From: Liriodendron chinense
Taxonomy: Eukaryota; Streptophyta; Magnoliopsida; Magnoliales; Magnoliaceae
Reading direction: 5' to 3'
DNA length: 64,000 nucleotides
NCBI GenBank assembly: GCA_003013855.2
Contig: PVNU02000875.1
Location: forward strand, 124,001 to 188,000
Made by a program: the position numbers and the translations under genes. A model generated the notes under the pieces. That model did not search any database and had not been told where the DNA came from. It saw only the letters and a list, made by a program, of their open reading frames with translations. Of this stretch, positions 33,048 through 46,110 are shown one piece after another. Position 1 is the first letter of the stretch; every line of letters begins with the position of its first letter.

Positions 33048-33130
33048 CCGCCGGTGATTCTAATATTTACCGGCGGAAAATTCTGTCTGCTGGGAAAAAA
33101 GTGTCAGCAATTCTCCACTTTCTTGTAGTG
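33040..33130. repeat. Right subterminal and terminal repeat of CACTA-2
   Basis: TCCGCCGGTGATTC and TTTACCGGCGGAAAATTC precede the right terminus TTTCTTGTAGTG. Fewer palindrome units remain than at the left end. Confidence 0.8.
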
Positions 33131-34555
33131 AGACCTACAATTTCATTGATCGGATGGTCAATACAAGTCTAGCCATCTCCAATTAACTATTTATTATTGA
33201 AATTGTATCAACCTTTCAATTGATGGATATTTCCAGCTACTGTTTTCATGGTTCAGATCATCTAATCAACTCAAGTTTTGGTCAATAGCCTACCTAAGAG
33301 GTAGCCATGATAACAGACAACCCAAATCAATGAGGGCATTAGCAGCTAATGCTTGTGAAAGTCAATACACTTCACCCATGCATAATAGAGGGTTTCGTTA
33401 TCTTCCTTCTGAAAAATGATATGGTAGAGCTAGTTATATCTTAATACAATAGAAACCCCCTTCCATCCTAAACATGACAAGTGAGGTAGTAGATCAAGAC
33501 CATCTGCTGGACAAAAACTCCAGAGTATCATATAACTCTCCAAAGGGGGCAGGATGTAATCCTTTTAGCGAAAATCATACTAAACACTTCTATATATAAA
33601 AAAGGGTCAAATTAAAAAATAGAGATTGGTGGCATAATCTATTGATAAAATTGAATAAAACGTGAAAACTTTTTGTAGCACTAACTGATTTATATGAATG
33701 CTGCAGGAGAAGGTAGGATTTGAGAGAGACAAAAAACAACATTTGACTATCTATATGTATTATTGTTCATACATATGAAAATTTTAATTATTTTAATTAA
33801 AAATTCTATTTTATCCTTATTTATATATAGTAGATAGGCACATTGTTTTTTTTAACACGTGCACTCACATCACGGTGGGATTTCACCACAATGGGTATTT
33901 GAACCCATGACCTTGGGTTGAAACTCTTGTGAGTCAATCACCAAGGCATGAGTAAGGATCCATATTTGCATGCATTGCTCTTTTCTTTTCTCGGTTCTTT
34001 TTTAGTCAAAAACATGTTAAACCAAAAATTTTCATTATCTAAACTATTGCCATCTGATTTTTTTTACCACATTTTTAACGATTGACACTAATGACACCAA
34101 AACTATTTCTGACTTTGATAGTGAACTGTTTGTATTTTTTTATGGTGGTGGTCATAAGAAGTAGGATGTAAATTTATCTTTCTTAATTGTCATCGAGGGC
34201 AAAATAATGGTGGTTACAGATTGTTTATCCTATAAAATAGATCTTCTATTGCTTAGAAATTTATTTTCATCTCTTTTTAAATCCACTTTTATATGATGTT
34301 CATTTATTTTCACTTTTTTCCTGCAAGTTTTCAACAACTGAGCTGTTGGCGTTTAAGCTTAATGGCCATAGCAACAGATGGATGGCACAGTCTCCTACGA
34401 ATCGGCTATTGATGTTAGGAGATGAGGAAAAATGATTGTTTGGCATTCATTTTTCAGAGCACATTTGTTCTAATGTCAATAGTCAATCCATAAGAGACGG
34501 CCAACTATTTGCTGCTGTGGCCATGCTCAAATGCTATTGGTTTTTTATTTATTTT
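33131..34555. other. AT-rich, no gene recognised
   Basis: Right flank of CACTA-2. A segment at 33885-33960 (GGTATTTGAACCCATGACCT) looks vaguely tRNA-derived. Nothing else recognised. Confidence 0.45.
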
Positions 34556-34562
34556 TATATGC

Positions 34563-34825
34563 TAAAGCAACGCCAACGGTCATGAACCGTCAGAAATTAC
34601 GACGGCTTAAACCGTTGGAATTACCGACGGCTTATCACCGTCGGCAATGCCGACGATCGCGCGACGGCTTATCGCCGTCGGAATTTCCGACGGTCGAGCA
34701 ATGGTTTATAGCAGTCGGGAATCCCGACGGCCGATAACCGTCGGAAAGAAACGGTGACGCCCCCTTTATCAACGGCCCGTCCGACGGCCAAAAGCCGTCG
34801 ACAAAAGTCATTTTTTCTGCTAGTG
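34563..34825. mobile_element. Right terminus of a third CACTA element
   Basis: A subterminal array of CGACGGC...GCCGTCG palindromes (about 34600-34800) ends with TTTTTTCTGCTAGTG at 34825, giving the inverted terminus CACTAGCAGAAAAAATGAC. The flanking bases are TAC. The matching left end with this motif is not in the window as far as I can see, so the element is truncated or its other end was replaced. Parts at 20171 (transposase domain) may belong to it. Confidence 0.75.
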
Positions 34826-34828
34826 TAC

Positions 34829-34975
34829 CTTGGGCCCTATCATGATGTAGTTGTTAGATCCACAAAGTCTATCCATTTTTCCATGACTCATTATGGGGCT
34901 CATGCCCTAAAATGAACTCACAAAATGGATGGACGATATGGATCTAACATAAAGGTCATGATGGGCACACGGAAG
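34829..34975. repeat. Short foldback without core
   Basis: CTTGGGCCCTATCATGATGT...CTATCCATTTTTCCATGACTCA is mirrored by AATGGATGGACGATATGGAT...GTCATGATGGGCAC. The asymmetric centre of the family is absent, leaving a hairpin of about 145 bp. Confidence 0.75.
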
Positions 34976-35059
34976 ATCACACAGAAACATTCGATTGCTA
35001 TCTGTTGTGCGTTATGTAGTCTGTTACCGAGAACTGGACAATGTTCAAGTATAAACATA

Positions 35060-35475
35060 TGTGGGTCCAACATAATGTATATGTTAGATCCATACCATCC
35101 ATAGTTTTTTTCAAATCAATTTAAGTCATGAGTCCAAAACTTGAGGCAGATTTAAAGCTCGAGTGGACCACACCACAGGAGCAATGATGATTGAATACCC
35201 ATTATTAAAAACATCTTGGGGCCTTAGAAGGCTTGGATCAAGCTGATATTTGTGTTTTCCCTTCATCCAAGTCTATGTGACTTTATGAACGGATTAAATG
35301 GAAAAACAATGTCATGGTGGGCCTAAAGAAGTTTTCAATGTTAAGTGTTCAATTTCCACTGTTTACTATAGTGGTGCTTGAGCTTTGGATTTGCTTAGTT
35401 TTTGGGATCATTCTCTAAAATGATCAGGAGAAATGGATGGACGATGTGGATCTTACACATATTATGGTGGGACCT
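35060..35475. repeat. Full foldback family copy
   Basis: Arms GTGGGTCCAACATAATGTAT and CACATATTATGGTGGGACCT with the standard core (AAGCTGATATTTGTGTTTTC, CCTTCATCCAAGTCTATGTG). Confidence 0.8.
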
Positions 35476-35528
35476 ACAAAAGCTCCAAGCTTCGAAACTT
35501 TGGTTTTTCATGCGGAAAGAGAAATTTA

Positions 35529-35654
35529 GTGCCACTAAAGAGGAAATACAATGCCACACTTGAGATGAGGAGGGTGAAACGCACTGAAGCGCAAGTAGTA
35601 TTTGCGCACCCTCCCTATCTCAAGTGTGACATTGTATTTCCTCTTTAGTGTCAC
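35529..35654. mobile_element. 126-bp palindromic MITE
   Basis: GTGCCACTAAAGAGGAAATA opens and its inverse closes the element at 35654; about 48 bp on each side pair with only a few mismatches. The ends contain CACTAAAG/CTTTAGTG, reminiscent of CACTA termini, but the adjoining triplets (TGC and TCA) do not match. It lies against the end of the LTR element at 35655. Confidence 0.75.
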
Positions 35655-37151
35655 CGAAAGATGCTTGATTCACGTCCTTCATCAAGGGATTCTTGTTCTA
35701 CATCAGACTCCCCTACTTGGAAAAACTCATCTTCAAGTTTCGCTTTCGGTTTTGGGCCACGATCTACTTTTAACTTCGAAAGTTGGTGTTTGCTAGCCTT
35801 ATCCTTTAACGTTGCAACAAACTTCATCGACCTCTTCTCTATGCCAACATGAATAATTGCAACCTGCTCTGACACATCAAAGGTTGGCTTTATCTGAAAA
35901 AAGGACAATTTCCTGGACAAGGAGCAATTCATCAGAAAGTTTTGACGACAACGATCGCCTTGATTTCCTGCATTGCTAGCATGGCACTTTCTGGGATGCT
36001 CATGGATTCCGTCAAAACTAACTCCATAATATCTAGAATAATTTTAGACTCTTCTTACTTATCCTTTAAGACTGAGGTATTGATTTCCTCCACCTCTTCA
36101 GAATTCTGAACATCCTCTGAAATGGTGGTGGGTTGTACTTTAGAGACTTCATTTGAAGATGCATTACTTCGAAAATCTCTTTAAATATAATCCCCGCGAT
36201 CATTCCCACACGCAGGCTGTCATACGATGATATCTTTGACCTCTTTATCAGTGAGTTCTGAATCGTCTAGGGTAGCCCTGTGATTGGTCACCTAGGGTGC
36301 TCTACGAAATATGAGATTGTTCCATACAGGGAGCATAAGAGATGGTGGTTGATCTTCGCCTTGGACTTGGGGCATATTTAATGCCGCTACAATACAGTTA
36401 AGGGTTGCCTGTATACCTTACAGGATAAACCAATTTTTCCATTGAGCTTCATTGAAATTTGCCTCCATGATATAATCCCTTAGAGCATCGTCATTAATTA
36501 GGATGAAGATCCAACCCTTCGTTAACCGCCATCGTCCTGAGAAAAAAACCTCTCTCTGATACCATTGACGCAGGGAGTAAGTGGTAGGTTGATCCTCGTC
36601 TCCCCACCTGATAGATACCTTGAATGCACAAAGTGTTCTTGAGTCCATGAGAAGATAAAAAAGAAATAATTCCTAGAAAGTTCGTAATAATTGATTGAAT
36701 AATAATAAAATCATCTCCGCAATGCTTTAAATAATAAACTAAACCTTATGAAGAAGTATTAGACTCCAACTACAACTAAAACTCCTAAATAAACAAAACC
36801 CTAAACATAAGAAAACAAATTAAAATTCGGAATTACTAAAAATGACAAGTTTTCCTAAAATTTCATTTTTCTATTTTTAACTACGTGTTTTTTTGGCTAA
36901 ACGGACGAACATTACCCACTTTGGTGGGATGGCTCAAACCGAAAAAAAATTTCAGTTGGAATCCATATGTTGTGCGTCCCATAACTCCTCCCGGATCAAA
37001 AGTTATGGCCGATTTACGGTCCGCCTTCTTTTCATCAATTCATGTAAAAACTGACGATTTTTGTTGAACTTTTCTTGATCTTTTGCAATCCATGTGCGAT
37101 AGAAAGATGCATGATCCGCACCCTTCGATTGGGGGTTCTTGTACTACATCA
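35655..37151 (-). mobile_element. Small non-autonomous LTR retrotransposon, 3' LTR truncated
   Basis: On the minus strand an LTR (37151-36566) is followed by one base and a primer site TGGTATCAGAG (36564-36554, initiator-tRNA type). About 0.85 kb of internal sequence with decayed frames follows (for example 36418-36560, ALRDYIMEANFNEAQWKNWF). At 35705-35655 the LTR start sequence appears again (TGATGTAGAACAAGAATCCC), which I read as the beginning of the 3' LTR, cut off by the palindromic MITE. No RT or integrase is present. Confidence 0.5.
36554..36564 (-). other. Primer-binding site of the small LTR element
   Basis: TGGTATCAGAG on the minus strand, the standard initiator-methionine tRNA site of plant LTR elements, one base inside the LTR end. 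Confidence 0.65.
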
Positions 37152-37192
37152 TATTTCACGAGCGCTTAACAAGTTGGAAGTAATCCACTCGG

Positions 37193-38344
<1,152 letters not shown>

Positions 38345-39982
38345 ACCAGACCACCCACGTGGGTGGAACCCCTGACTCTGGGGTTTACAGTGATGTGTTT
38401 GTGCCTTAAATATTCCACTCCCTCCAGTCATTTTGAAAGCTCATTTTAGGGTATAATCCAAAAAATGGAGCTGTATCAATTCTTAAGTGGACCACACCAT
38501 AGGAAACAACTGTGATTGAATCCCCACCATTAAAAACTTCACTGGAATGTGTATTTTCCATCCAGCCCTGTTGATAAGGTCACAAATAAGTAGATGAAGA
38601 GATCGCACAAATAGCATCTTGATCCAAAGCTTTTATGGCTCATAAGAAGTTTTTAATGGTCAATCACCACTGTTTCCTATACTATGGTCTATCTGAGATT
38701 TGGAACTGCTCCATTTTCTAGATCATGCCCTAAAATGAGCTTTCAATACCGATGGATGGCGTGGATGTAGTCACATACTTCACAGTGGCCTCACAGTCAA
38801 GGGTCTCACCCACCTCAGTGGATCCAGGGTGTCACCTAATCGGCTCCAGATCACCGAGGTAGATGGACCCCTGACTGTAGGGCCACTGTAATGTTACATC
38901 CACGCCGTCCAACCATATTGAAAGCTCATTTTAAGGCATGATCCAAAAAACGAACAGTTCCAAATCTCACATGGGCCATAATACAGGAACAAAGGTGATT
39001 GACCATTAAAAACTTATTGTGGGGTATAGAAGCTTTATATCAAGATGATATTTATGTGGTCTCTTCATCTAGGTGTTTGTGATCTTATCAACAGGTTGGA
39101 TGGCAAATAAACATGCTGGTGGAATACCTGAAGTTTTTAATGGTAGAGATTCAATCACGACTGTTTCTCTGGTGTGATCCACCTAAGTTTTCAATCAATT
39201 TCATTTTTGGGATGATACTTTAAAATGAGCTTTCAAAATGGTTGAACGGTGCCTATTTAAGACATATACATCACTGTGAGCCCCAGAGTCAGGGTCCCAC
39301 CCATCTCCGTAGATCCCGGGTCTCACCTAATCCACTCCCAAGAAAAATACTGCACCAGGCACATGTTTAAGGCAGATTGTAGAACACCCAAGCTGATGGG
39401 GTCCACCATGTTTTTCTATGTAAAATCCATTCCGTCCATCACCTTCAACCCTCATGCTAGGACCTGGGACAAAACAAAAAATAAAATAAAAATAAAATAT
39501 ACAACTAATTAAGATGTACCACAGCACAGAAAACAATGCCGATGGGATGTGACCCAAAAGTTTGTATGTCTGGCCGCATGGTGTTTATCTTTCATCAAAC
39601 CTATTAATAGGTGTTACTCACCTTTATTTTAGGACATGATCCGAAAAATGAAGTCAGGTGGATCACACCCCAAGAAACAATGATGATTAGCCATTAAAAA
39701 CTTCTCATGAGCCACAAAAATTTTGTATAAAGATGATATTTGGTAAATAATTATAACGGTGGCTCTTAAGAAATTTTTAATGGTGGGTATTTAATCGCCA
39801 ATCTTTTCAGTGGTGTGGTCAACCTAAGACTTGGATCTGATTCATTTTTCTGGATAATGCCGTGAATTGAGCTGTCAAAACGGATGGACGGATTGGATGT
39901 AAGGCACATATATCACGGTGGGCCCCACGGTCAGGGATATACCGACCTTGGTGGATACAGGGATCCGCCGAAGCCGCGCCCA
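38345..39982. repeat. Cluster of foldback copies (38345-38850, 38853-39345, 39610-39982, plus a left-arm piece 39385-39560)
   Basis: The first two are complete with arms built on ACCCACGTGGGTGGAACCCC and CCGAGGTAGATGGACCCCTG and inverse right arms ending GGTGTCACCTAATCGG and GGTCTCACCTAATCCACTCC. The last ends GGATCCGCCGAAGCCGCGCC like copy B of the left block. Confidence 0.75.
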
Positions 39983-40155
39983 TTTTCCACCGACGTAGAT
40001 TATTCAATGTCTGATCAGCCGCCCCATTTTCAACTGACATAGATTATTCAAATTCTGATAAGGTGGGCCCCACAGAGTCCATTCTTCCCCGCAGGGGCAG
40101 GAAGCAGTCCGCATCCATTTTCCATGACGCAGGTTATTCTCAGTCTCATCCGGTG
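39976..40155. repeat. Three imperfect direct repeats of about 45 bp
   Basis: CATTTTCCACCGACGTAGAT, CATTTTCAACTGACATAGAT and CATTTTCCATGACGCAGGTT each lead into TTATTC and TCTGATNNGG-like sequence. The unit precedes GGTGGGCCCCAC phrases. Confidence 0.75.
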
Positions 40156-40861
40156 GGCTTCACACTCACAGAGCCCCTGCCCTGCCAGTCCATCCTGGCA
40201 GCGGTCCTGTCCAATATCTGCAAAAATGACGACGTGTAGCCTGTTCCACGCCGTTACACTCGACCTTGCGTCTGAAATCTTAATTTTACAATTGTAAGGG
40301 CAGATTTCAAGGGCGATTTATTACAAAAAAGTGGACAAAATATCCGGTGACAAAATGGCAAAAATGCCATATTTACTCCAAGAAGGAACGCCCAATCGAG
40401 TGATCAAGACCATTGGCTGAAGGAATTACGTGGTACCCAAGTAGTGGATTATTCTATAGTCCTTTGTCTGCTATGAAGCTTATGATCTGACAATCTGGAC
40501 CATTGATATGATAGGTGCACATAGGATGGAACAAGCGCCAAATGGCCATCAAAGTTTGTGCCATCAAATAGATGGCTTGGATCCTTGACCCATTAGGTCC
40601 CCTGAATAGAATCTACTCATTGATTGTAACCAACCTATAGTAATAGACTAATAATTAAATAAGGTTCAATTTGAGGGTAATTAAGGGTACGCAGCCACCC
40701 TTTATATCGGTATTTTGAAACCATTTTAGGTTATTTAAAGTAATCTTTTTAAAGTTTAAAAAAGTCAATGAGAAGGCCAGATAGGAAGATTGCTACAAAT
40801 GACATTTTGCTCTAAGGGCATTCATTTTCACAAAAATAACCCAAACATTTGGGATGTAGAC
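40156..40861. other. No gene recognised
   Basis: AT-rich non-coding sequence with no clear repeat or motif. Confidence 0.5.
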
Positions 40862-41885
40862 TATGGGGGCCAACACCATCCTACCAAATGATCATAACCG
40901 TCCATCTATTTTGTATGATCATTTTAAGCCATAAGATTAAGCAACAAGGTAAATCTGAATTGAAAGTGGCTCTAGGAAGGTTTCAACAATGGACAGTAGA
41001 ATATATTTTCCTAGGGTGGTCCACTTGAGCAATGGATCTACCGCATTTTACCTTAAAATGATCTAGAAAAATGGATGGGACAATGGATTTTCCACAAACA
41101 ACCTGGTGGGCCTCACCAAGCTTACCACCCAAGATGTGGAGTGGAGTTGGTGCGACCCTGGCATTAGCCAACATGGTGCGACCCTAATAGTGGGGGCCAC
41201 CTTGATGCATGTATTGTATAACCACGTGGTCCAACATTTTTATAATTAAGGTCACAAAAGAGTAGATGAAAGGAAAAAAATTCATCTTGATCCAAAATTT
41301 TTGTGACCAATGAGAAGTTTTTAACAGTCGAACACTATTGTTTCCTATGTTTTGGTCGATCAAAGATTTGGATCTTCTTAATTTTTGGGTCATACCCTAA
41401 ATTAATATGGAAATATGGATAGACAGTGTGGATATACAATACATACATCAATGTGGGCCCCACGGTCAAGGGCAACACAATACTTTAAGATCGGATCACA
41501 CCTACTGGATGATGCTCTATGGGCCCCACCATGATGTATTTGTTTTATCCATACCATCCATCCATTTTGGATAATTATTTTAGGGTACGAGAGAAAACAT
41601 GAGGTAAAACCAAGTGTCAGATGGACCACACCACATGAAAACAATGGTGATTGAACTCCCATCATTAAAAACTTCCTAGAGCCCACTTCAATGTTTATTT
41701 GCCATCGGGCCTGTACTTATAAGATCACATAGACATGGATGAAGGGAAAATACAAATATTAGCTTGATGCAAAACTTGTGTGGTCCCTAAGAATTTTTCA
41801 ATGGTAGACGTTCAATGTACACTGTTTCCTATGGTGTCGTCCGCTTGACCTTAGGAGATGCTTCATTTTTAAGTGTCATTGGCCT
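40862..41885. repeat. Three foldback family members (40862-41125, 41175-41480, 41520-41885)
   Basis: The first is a short variant with CCGTCCATCTATTTTGTATG and AAAAATGGATGGGAC arms. The second has a shortened left arm. The third has a full left arm and core (CATGGATGAAGGGAAAATAC) but its right arm is cut at CTTCATTTTTAAGTGTCATT. Confidence 0.7.
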
Positions 41886-42108
41886 TTTCTTTCTCTTCCT
41901 CTTTCTTTTCACGGGAGAGGACCATTTGGTTGTTAAGACCATTGCCACCTCCATGAGACCTATGCTGGCAAGCTTCCAGCGTCATTCCCTCCATTTCAGC
42001 AAGCTTCTCAATGTTTTTTTTTTTTTTTTTTTTAAAGATTTCCAGCTACACTCTCCAACGTAGAAGCTATGGCGGCCAAAGGTAGGTTTAGATTAGGAAA
42101 ATAACAAC

Positions 42109-42154
<46 letters not shown>
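42109..42154. repeat. (GT)n microsatellite
   Basis: About 22 GT units, downstream of a T-run at 42010-42033. Confidence 0.95.
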
Positions 42155-42159
<5 letters not shown>

Positions 42160-42548
42160 TCAATGATTGCGGTTGCAGGAAGACAACGGTCTTCGCTGCC
42201 AATATAGAGATGAGAAAGAAAGAGCCATTATAGCGATGTGGGCGGCAATGGGGCTGCGCTAGTGGTTAGCAATGGGGCTGTCGTAACGACCCAAACTTTT
42301 GTACCTTAGTCAGATACATTAATTATAAGTTTCTAATGAATTAAATGGATTAAATGTTTAATTTTGCATTTAAGAAACAAAAGAAGCTTATTAGGTAAGT
42401 TGAAATGATACTCTTTGTTGAAGAATCCTCTCTTAATAATCGCGTACATATCCTGCTTAATAATCGCGTATAGAGATCATGGTTCAAGCGTCTCATCCAA
42501 ACCTATCTTTTAATGATCAAAACTATAGTGAGGCGGGGGAGGTTTCCA

Positions 42549-44890
42549 TATCCTGCTTAATAATCGCGTATAGGGATCATGGTTCAAGCGTCTCATCCAA
42601 ACCTATCTTTTAATGATCAAAACTATAGTGAGGCCCACTCAATCGCTCAATCTGAATAATCTAATACTCTGATCTAAACCGATGATCACTTGTGGCCCAA
42701 CTAATGAAGTCCTACAGTATGAAGACCAAACTTTTAATCGATTAAGTTTTAGCTACTTTTCATGCATCTCAGCATGATGGCCAAACAAAAATATCATGTA
42801 TTTAGGTCAATGCCCTGTAATCACATGCACATTTATGAAGAAACATGTGCATATTAATATTAAAATAGCTGGCCAGGGGCGCCAAGTCTAGTAGTAATTG
42901 CCATCTACTAGACCCCACCCAACCCATTTGAGCCATGTCTATACCTGTAAACATCGTGCAGACTTTATTGATGGATGTAAACACGTTCATAGTAGAAAAA
43001 ATGAAGCATGCCTTACCCTTCCTGATTTCCTGATTTGATAGCATTAGTTTTCTTCCTTCTCTTCATTTCTTTAGAATAACTTTCGCTAGAGTCTTATTTG
43101 AGTTTATCAACGTTTAAAAACGTGTGGAGACGCATCATCCTCACCTGTGGCCCTAGTCGACAGCTATCTGTACTGTTAAACTTGTGTGTCCCATTGCAGG
43201 TGGAGCATATATTTAAAATTGAAATGATCAAGCGATCAATAGCAGCCAATAAAATGGACAGTTAAAAGTAAAACAACAAGCAGTCCAAATTCAAAGGTAA
43301 GAATCAGACGGTTAATAACATCCTATCACTGCAATTTTTCTGTGATCCTCCATCCATAGTTGGGCAAGTAATTAAGATGGTCTGGATTGCCACACAACTA
43401 TCCCATGCGTGCGGTTGAAGAGTGACCACCAATTTTCACAAGGTGGAATACCAACATAAAGCCTAGCTCATAGGTGGGTCAAGTCTAGAGATTTCATTTG
43501 CATTCCAGTAGAAGTTTGTACGGAGATTCATTGAAATTTTCAATGCAACCATGGAGTATACTCTTGCATAAGATTTGTGATACGTAAGGTCCATGGTTCG
43601 GGGATCCAGACCATTGATCTGATCATTCCCATTGTAGATAGAGGTTGAAATGAAAATCTTCTACATTGGAAGATGCTCACCCATTCATCCATTGTCCTAC
43701 CATGGGGTGGGAGAAGCTTACCCATCACACTTCTTCCCTCTAGAGTCATCATAGGTTTCCATATCCTATTTAATAACCTCGTACAGGGATCATAATTCAA
43801 GCGTCCCATCCAAACCTATCTTGTAATGATCACAACTATAGTGAAGCCCACTTAATCGCTCAATCTAAATAATCTAATAGTCCTATCTAAACTGATGATC
43901 ACTTGTGGCCCACCTAATGAAGTCTTACAGTATGAAGACCAAACTTTTAATCGATTAAGTATTAGCTTCTTTTCATGCATCTCAGCATGATGGCCAAACA
44001 GAAATATCATGTACTTAGGTCAATGCCTTATAAACACATCCACATGTATGAAGAAAAATGTTAGAATAGCCTGCCAGCAGGTGCAAAGTCTAGTAGTAAT
44101 TGCCGTCTACCAGGCCCCACCCAACCCATTTGACCCATGTCCATGCCTGGAAACTCCGCAGACTTTATTAATGGATGTAAACATGTTCATAGTTGAAAAA
44201 ATGAAGGATCCCTTATCCTTTCTGATTTCCTGATTTGATAGTATTAGTTTTCTTCCTTCTTTTCATTTCCTTAGAATGACTTTCGCTAGCGTCTTATTTG
44301 AGTTTACCAACGTTTAAAAACGAGTGGAGACTCATCATCCTCACCTGTGGCCCTAGTTGATAGCTATCTATACCGTTAAACTTGTGTGTCCCATTGCAGG
44401 TGGAGCATATATCTAAAATTGAAATGATCAAGCAATCAATAGCGGCTAACAAAATGGACAGTTAAAAGTAAAGCAATAAGCAGTCCAAATTCAAAGTGAA
44501 GAATCAGACGATTAATAACATCCTATCACTGCAATTTTTCTGTGATCCTCCATCCATAGTTGGGTAAGTAATTAAGATGGTCTGAATTGCCACACAACTA
44601 TACCATGCGTACGGTTAAAGAGTCACCACCATCTTTCACAAGGTGGAATACCAACATACAGCCTAGGTCATTGGTAGGCCCAGTCTAGAGATTTCGATCT
44701 CTGCTTATGTCATTTGCATTCAAGTTGGACTTTGTAGGGAGATTGGTTGAAATTTTCAATGCAACCGTAGAGTATACCCTTGCATAACATTTGTGATACT
44801 TAAAGTCCATGGTTCGGTGATCCAGACCATTGATCTGATCATTATCATTGTGGATGGAGGTTGAACTGAAAATCTTCTAGATTGGAAGAT
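42549..44890. repeat. 1.2-kb tandem duplication
   Basis: The sequence from CATATCCTGCTTAATAATCG (42549) recurs from CATATCCTATTTAATAACCT (43757) with an offset near 1.2 kb and high similarity to the end (GGAAGATGCTCACCCATTCA / GGAAGATGCTCACACGTTCA). A shorter extra copy of the first 90 bp sits at 42450-42540. GTCCCATTGCAGGTGGAGC in each unit looks like a splice acceptor, but no coding region is evident. Confidence 0.88.
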
Positions 44891-45204
44891 GCTCACACGT
44901 TCATCCATAGTCCATTCACGTGATGGATCATCATTCGGGCTAGATTTTGAGGGACGGTCAATGCACAGTTAGGAGGAACAGACCTATGGTCTTGATTACC
45001 GACCTAGGGCCCACTTGTAAAAATTATGAAAGCCCATGTAAGTATTTCATGTGCCATGCTTGGATGCTATAGGACCCGATCAACCGGAACTGGACTAATC
45101 TACTTAGACCGGGTCTAGGCCCAAAACAAGAGGCCCCGTAGACCATGTCACCTGAATCTCTGTAGGGCCCACCGTGATATCTGTGTGACGTTGACTCCAT
45201 CTAT
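44891..45204. other. No gene recognised
   Basis: Non-coding; GGGCCCACCGTGATATCTGTGTGACG at about 45163 is a stray foldback-arm phrase. Confidence 0.5.
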
Positions 45205-46110
45205 CTGTGCGGCCCTCACCGTGGGGTCCACCTCAATATATTTATTCTGTATCCATGCCATCCATCCATTTTTGGGTATCATTTTTAGAGCATTATGCCA
45301 AAAATAAGGCCGATCCAATTATCAGGTGGACCTCGTACCATAGGAAACAGTGGTCATTGACCATTAATGAGCCAAAAAGTTTTGAATCCAGCTGATATTT
45401 GTTTTTTCCCATCATCCAGACTTATTTGACCTCATCAACGGATAGGATGACAAATAAACACTATAGAAACATTAAGGTGTGTCATAATAAATTTCTAATG
45501 GTAGGACGTTAAATCACCATTGTTTATGTAGTATGATCTGTCTGATAATTGAATTTATTTCATTTTTGAATGATGCCCTAAAATGATATGAAAAAATGGA
45601 TGGACGACCTGGATATAAGATACATACATCAAGGTGGGCCCATGGTAAGGGCTGCACTATATTGGCCTCACCTAATTCCTTCCTAGAAAAAGGAGGTTGA
45701 TTCCTGTCACCCCGTTGCTATCGTGAGGCGGTTGCAAACTCTATTGGCTTACCATGATGTACATGATTTATCTACGCCGTCCATTCATTTTGAATCATTA
45801 TTTTAGGACATGATCCCAAACATGAGTCATATCCAAATCTCAAGTGGACCACACTATAGGAAACATTAGTGATTCAATGGTATTATTAAGACAATTATAG
45901 GCTCACCATAGTGCTTATTTTGGACTGGACCATTTTTTTTTATTAAACTGACGTTTATGTTTTCCCTTCATCCAGGTCCGCGTGACCTAATCAATAGTTG
46001 GATGGCAAATAAAAAATACAATGGACTAAATGCAATTTTTAATGGTAGGTGGTAGGCGTTCAACTGCGGCTGTTTTCTATCGTAGGGTCTACCAAATTTT
46101 TAGATATTCC
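45205..46110. repeat. Two foldback copies (45205-45655 and 45735-46110)
   Basis: First copy complete: arms GTGGGGTCCACCTCAATATA and TACATACATCAAGGTGGGCC. The second has a left arm and core (CCTTCATCCAGGTCCGCGTG) and a worn right arm. Confidence 0.75.

Larger units (their letters stand above)
23054..33130. mobile_element. CACTA-2 transposon, 10.1 kb, carrying proteasome gene exons
   Basis: Left terminus CATTACAAGAAAACTGACC and inverted right terminus CACTACAAGAAAGTGGAGAA share the CANTACAAGAAA start typical of CACTA elements. The target duplication is AGA (23051-23053 and 33131-33133). Subterminal arrays of GCCGGCGG/CCGCCGGC lie at the left, with a shorter set at the right. No transposase is recognised inside. 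The left end has CATTA where CACTA is expected, one transition from the canonical terminus. The interior includes two exons of proteasome alpha-2 on the minus strand, a 0.3-kb direct duplication and several microsatellites. Confidence 0.88.

Noticed and set aside
33850..33960. tRNA-derived SINE on the minus strand
   Set aside because: Only a weak B-box-like GGTATTTGAACCC phrase; no A box, tail or target duplication found.
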